From Thalassotalea sp. PS06 (GTDB taxonomy: Bacteria > Pseudomonadota > Gammaproteobacteria > Enterobacterales > Alteromonadaceae): a stretch of DNA of 64,000 nt. A model generated the notes under the pieces. The model did no database searches and was not told the DNA's origin. It worked only from the letters and a program-made list of their open reading frames with translations. Location of the stretch: the NCBI RefSeq assembly GCF_007197775.1, contig NZ_CP041638.1, forward strand, positions 3,472,001-3,536,000, read 5' to 3'. Positions 61,633-64,000 of the stretch are shown one piece after another. Position 1 is the stretch's first letter. Every line of letters starts with the position of its first letter. The position numbers and the translations under genes were made by a program.

Positions 61633-62196
61633 ATGAGTATCGAATCTGAAGCAATTCAAGACACCTCCCGCGTTGGCATGGCCTTTGGCATATTAATTGT
61701 AATTCTCGGTATCCTCGCGATGATAGCGCCAATGATCGCCGGTATGAGCATTTCGGTGATGGTGGGACTTATCCTGTTATTTGCCGGTATTGTGCAGATT
61801 ATTTTTGCCTTCAAAGCCCAGAGTTTTGGCAGTGGAGCATTGAAGTTCCTGTTTGGTGGGATTTCCGTACTCGGTGGCCTGTTTATGATGGTAATGCCCG
61901 CTATGGGATTGATGACCCTCACTATCGTATTACTTGCCTACTTTATTGTTGAAGGCATTTTTACCATCATAGTTGCGTTTCAATACAAACCTCAAAAAGG
62001 CTGGGGATGGATGCTTTTCAGCGGACTCATCACCCTGTTACTTGCCTGGATGATCTGGAAAAGCTGGCCGGTTTCTGGCGCCTGGGCGGTTGGTATTCTG
62101 GTTGGCGTCAGACTGCTATTTTCGGGATTTTCGATCATTTTTACGTCAATGGCAACCAAGCAGCTTAGCCAATCTATTGAAAAGCCGGTCAATTAA
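61633..62196 (+). CDS. HdeD family membrane protein (DUF308)
   Basis: A 187-residue protein with six hydrophobic helices, starting at ATG 61633 behind AGGAGAGAGG. Features of HdeD/DUF308: GILIVILGILAMIAPMIAG, LLFAGIVQIIFAFKA, GGISVLGGLFMMVMP and LLAYFIVEGIF. HdeD of Escherichia coli is linked to acid resistance at high density; the mechanism is unknown. It begins a three-gene unit of small membrane proteins (spacing 15 and 7 bases). Confidence 0.92.
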   Translation: MSIESEAIQDTSRVGMAFGILIVILGILAMIAPMIAGMSISVMVGLILLFAGIVQIIFAFKAQSFGSGALKFLFGGISVLGGLFMMVMPAMGLMTLTIVLLAYFIVEGIFTIIVAFQYKPQKGWGWMLFSGLITLLLAWMIWKSWPVSGAWAVGILVGVRLLFSGFSIIFTSMATKQLSQSIEKPVN

Positions 62197-62211
62197 TCCG
62201 ATAGTTCGGCA

Positions 62212-62517
62212 ATGACTAATTCCGACAAACTGAATCTGGCTCTTGAGGAAATCGAGCTGCTCAAACAGCAGCTCGAACAGTTACAGGCGCAAGCCAAAGA
62301 TAACCCCGAAAACCTGCAGGATAGCACTGAAAACTGCAACAAAGATTCAGATACCGAGTCCAAAGCTGTTCCTCCCAAGGCGTCACCAACCGCGACAGAG
62401 CGAGAGCAATTAGAGCACTTATTGGATGAGTTAAAGCATGAACTTAGTGATCATCAGGGAACGAGCATCCTTGGCGCCTTTGCCCTTGGCTTTTTGTTGG
62501 GGCGGATTATAAGGTGA
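62212..62517 (+). CDS. Coiled-coil protein with C-terminal membrane helix (ElaB/YqjD-like layout)
   Basis: A 101-residue protein: N-terminal coiled coil (LALEEIELLKQQLEQLQAQA), a polar acidic linker, a second helix (EREQLEHLLDELKHELSD) and a C-terminal glycine-rich helix (GAFALGFLLGRIIR). The layout, not the sequence, recalls ElaB/YqjD, inner-membrane proteins that bind ribosomes in stationary phase. It lies between a HdeD-like and a YqjE-like gene, which supports that comparison. Confidence 0.7.
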   Translation: MTNSDKLNLALEEIELLKQQLEQLQAQAKDNPENLQDSTENCNKDSDTESKAVPPKASPTATEREQLEHLLDELKHELSDHQGTSILGAFALGFLLGRIIR

Positions 62518-62524
62518 ATATTCC

Positions 62525-62971
62525 ATGTTAAGTTCGCAACGCTTAAAGTTTAAATTACTCTACAAAGCACAAGCTGGCTTGCTGGAATTGTCATTACAGC
62601 AGCTTATCAGCCGACTGATATTCATTGTCATCGCGTTATTTCTGTTACTACTGACCTTCATCTTTCTCAATATCGGCTGTTACCAATTACTTGCAGTAAA
62701 GTTTGGCCCATGGTTAGCAGCCTTTATCCTTGGTGGTGTAAACCTGATACTGACTTTGTTCATGTTATGGCTGGGTAGAAAGAAACCGCCAACAAATGAA
62801 CAAAAGATACTGGAGCAAGCCCGAGACCTTGCGGTTGCAGAAATTCAGGCTGATGGGCAACAGGTAAAGGAACTATTTTCACCCACCGGCTTTTCTTCAG
62901 GCGACGGTTTGATTACCTTAGTAACCCTTTTGTTAGACGTGATAAAACCAAGAAAGAAAACCAAATCCTGA
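62525..62971 (+). CDS. YqjE/holin-III-superfamily-like membrane protein
   Basis: A 148-residue protein with two long hydrophobic helices (about 30-55 and 62-85) joined by a short turn, a positively charged loop (WLGRKKPPTNE) and a cytosolic helical end. YqjE and related actinobacterial/proteobacterial proteins of the putative holin superfamily III share this two-helix plan. In Escherichia coli yqjE lies next to yqjD; here the neighbour has an ElaB/YqjD-like layout. Exact role unknown. Confidence 0.72.
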   Translation: MLSSQRLKFKLLYKAQAGLLELSLQQLISRLIFIVIALFLLLLTFIFLNIGCYQLLAVKFGPWLAAFILGGVNLILTLFMLWLGRKKPPTNEQKILEQARDLAVAEIQADGQQVKELFSPTGFSSGDGLITLVTLLLDVIKPRKKTKS

Positions 62972-62985
62972 CGGTATCTCCAACC

Positions 62986-63609
62986 TCAAACTCCCATAGA
63001 TGTGAGCAGAGGCAGAGCATCAGCCAAAACTTTTTGATAGGAGGGACGCTCCTGGGCGCGCTGAAAATAATTCAGCAAGTTTGCATATTCGGTGAACGGC
63101 ATAAATCGCTCAGCATACAATAGTGGTGGGATCACCGCACAATCGACCATAGTAAACCCCTCTCCCATTACCCACTGATTCCCCTCGAGGATATGGTTTA
63201 GCTGATCGTAACAATACAGAAGATAGCGTCTGGCGTCTGCTAACTCTGCTTGCCTGCGATTTTGAGCAAACATCAGGGTCACAACCGAGTTATTAAGATA
63301 CAAGTCAGCCATGCGGTCTAAGAATCTTAATTGCCGCATTTCATCGACGTTACCTGCGGGTATCAAACGGGTACCGGTGTCATAGTGACCATCCAGGTAC
63401 TCTATAATGATACTCGATTCTGGAATCAGCTGATTGTCGGATACGACCAGTAAAGGAATTTTGCCGAGAGGGTAAATCGAACGAAACTCATCAACTTCCT
63501 GTTGGTCAAGAATATTCACCAATCGAGGTTCAAATATGCAGCGTTTTTCATACAGTGCCAACAGCACTTTCTGAGAGTACGTTGAAATGGGAAAATAATA
63601 AAACTTCAC
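62986..63609 (-). CDS. Glutathione S-transferase family protein
   Basis: A 207-residue GST: N-terminal thioredoxin-fold with YSQKVLLALYEK, cis-Pro GKIPLLV, and glutathione-site PESSIIIEYLDGHY; C-terminal FTMVDCAVIPPLLYAERF with the N-capping Thr/Asp. A Ser (TYSQK) occupies the catalytic position. Related only distantly to the GST at 4176. Substrate unknown. The gene is convergent with the membrane-protein operon. Confidence 0.9.
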   Translation of the reverse strand: MKFYYFPISTYSQKVLLALYEKRCIFEPRLVNILDQQEVDEFRSIYPLGKIPLLVVSDNQLIPESSIIIEYLDGHYDTGTRLIPAGNVDEMRQLRFLDRMADLYLNNSVVTLMFAQNRRQAELADARRYLLYCYDQLNHILEGNQWVMGEGFTMVDCAVIPPLLYAERFMPFTEYANLLNYFQRAQERPSYQKVLADALPLLTSMGV

Positions 63610-63824
63610 TCGTCCCTACCTCTTCAACAAGCGTGTTCACAAGTGTAGTCAATAATGCAGATTTCGCTGATTTGCTAGCCTTTTGGTTTTTTCAGCGATC
63701 ACCAAAAGTCAATATCTTTTCAATCAATTAATTTAAAAATAACATAACATTAACACTACCCAAGGCCAATTTTTTTGGTTATCTTGTAATTGAAATCAAT
63801 AAATATCCCAAGGAATTGTGACTC

Positions 63825-64000
63825 ATGGAAAAAGATCGATACCTTATTTCCTGCAATCAACAACTGTTGGAAATGTTTGAATTAGCCAAACACAGTAAGG
63901 ATACCGACCGCCAGAAGTTTCGCCTTGAAGGTTATATGCAAGCGGGCATTGAATTGGGAATATTTACTAAACAGCAAGCCGATAAAATCATGAACCGAGC
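63825..64000 (+). CDS. Hypothetical protein, N-terminal part (cut by window end)
   Basis: An open frame from ATG 63825, with AAGGA about 10 bases upstream, runs to the end of the window (58 codons). It encodes a soluble helical start (YLISCNQQLLEMFELAKHS, then FRLEGYMQAGIELGIF). It looks like a genuine gene start, but no family is recognised from this part. Confidence 0.6.
   Translation, partial: MEKDRYLISCNQQLLEMFELAKHSKDTDRQKFRLEGYMQAGIELGIFTKQQADKIMNR

Overview
The window looks like chromosomal DNA of a marine gammaproteobacterium of the order Alteromonadales, most like the Colwelliaceae (Thalassotalea/Colwellia type). This rests on the gene repertoire: a fre gene just downstream of ubiD, a DinF-type MATE pump, SelO, many Sec-secreted and lipoprotein genes, TonB uptake, several small c-type cytochromes, GlyGly-CTERM tails, and short palindromic intergenic repeats typical of the order. 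The placement is an inference from gene content; no rRNA or tRNA gene was seen. There is no prophage, CRISPR array or large genomic island. The mobile content is one REP-type transposase and several small non-autonomous repeats.

Layout. 1-8.2 kb: end of a SCO-family copper chaperone, DUF2167 and DUF1287 envelope proteins, a YebC-family protein, two small paralogous membrane proteins (the first broken by a 265-bp MITE), a GST, an SDR, a polysaccharide deacetylase and a DinF-type MATE pump. 8.2-14.3 kb: an MFS transporter whose stop codon lies in a 79-bp inverted-repeat element, a second inverted copy of that element, a pair of overlapping exported amidohydrolases (one intact, one lacking its metal ligands), then an 0.8-kb gene-free region packed with repeats. 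14.4-23.7 kb: ubiD-fre, two lipoproteins, a tail-anchored orphan lipoyl-domain protein, a PrcB-like protein, an MDR reductase, and a four-gene lipoprotein operon (CsgG-like, small lipoprotein, DUF4810, DUF799). 23.9-28.7 kb: DUF885 lipoprotein with a cytochrome, a second cytochrome, and selO. 28.7-36.2 kb: an acyl-CoA pathway locus with three HpcH/HpaI-family lyases, an AMP-forming CoA ligase and a mesaconyl-CoA-hydratase-like MaoC protein, four of the genes in one tightly overlapping operon. 36.8-38.0 kb: REP-associated tyrosine transposase with its own tandem repeats. 38.1-49.2 kb: a sodium:solute symporter, a GlyGly-CTERM cyclophilin, small proteins, an XRE regulator with its membrane partner, an MBL-fold lipoprotein, two M14 carboxypeptidases and an SGNH hydrolase. 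49.3-59.6 kb: an exported fumarase/aspartase-superfamily lyase, ECF sigma factor, a very short FecR-like protein, a TonB receptor, a DASS dicarboxylate transporter, a diheme cytochrome and an S9 peptidase. 59.8-64 kb: YdgA family protein, a HdeD/YqjE-like membrane-protein operon, a GST and the start of a hypothetical gene.

How the genes may work together. The two most interesting loci are inferred pathways. At 29.9-36.2 kb the set (CoA ligase, mesaconyl-CoA-type hydratase, malyl/citramalyl-CoA-type lyases) reads as a route that activates a branched C5 dicarboxylate, hydrates it and cleaves it, without the ethylmalonyl-CoA genes usually found beside such enzymes. At 49.3-56.4 kb a TonB receptor, a periplasmic lyase of a fumarate-releasing superfamily and a dicarboxylate importer could form one route: take up an N-succinyl-type compound across the outer membrane, cleave it in the periplasm, and import the released fumarate. 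The sigma/anti-sigma pair beside it lacks the parts that normally sense receptor occupancy. Both readings need experimental tests.
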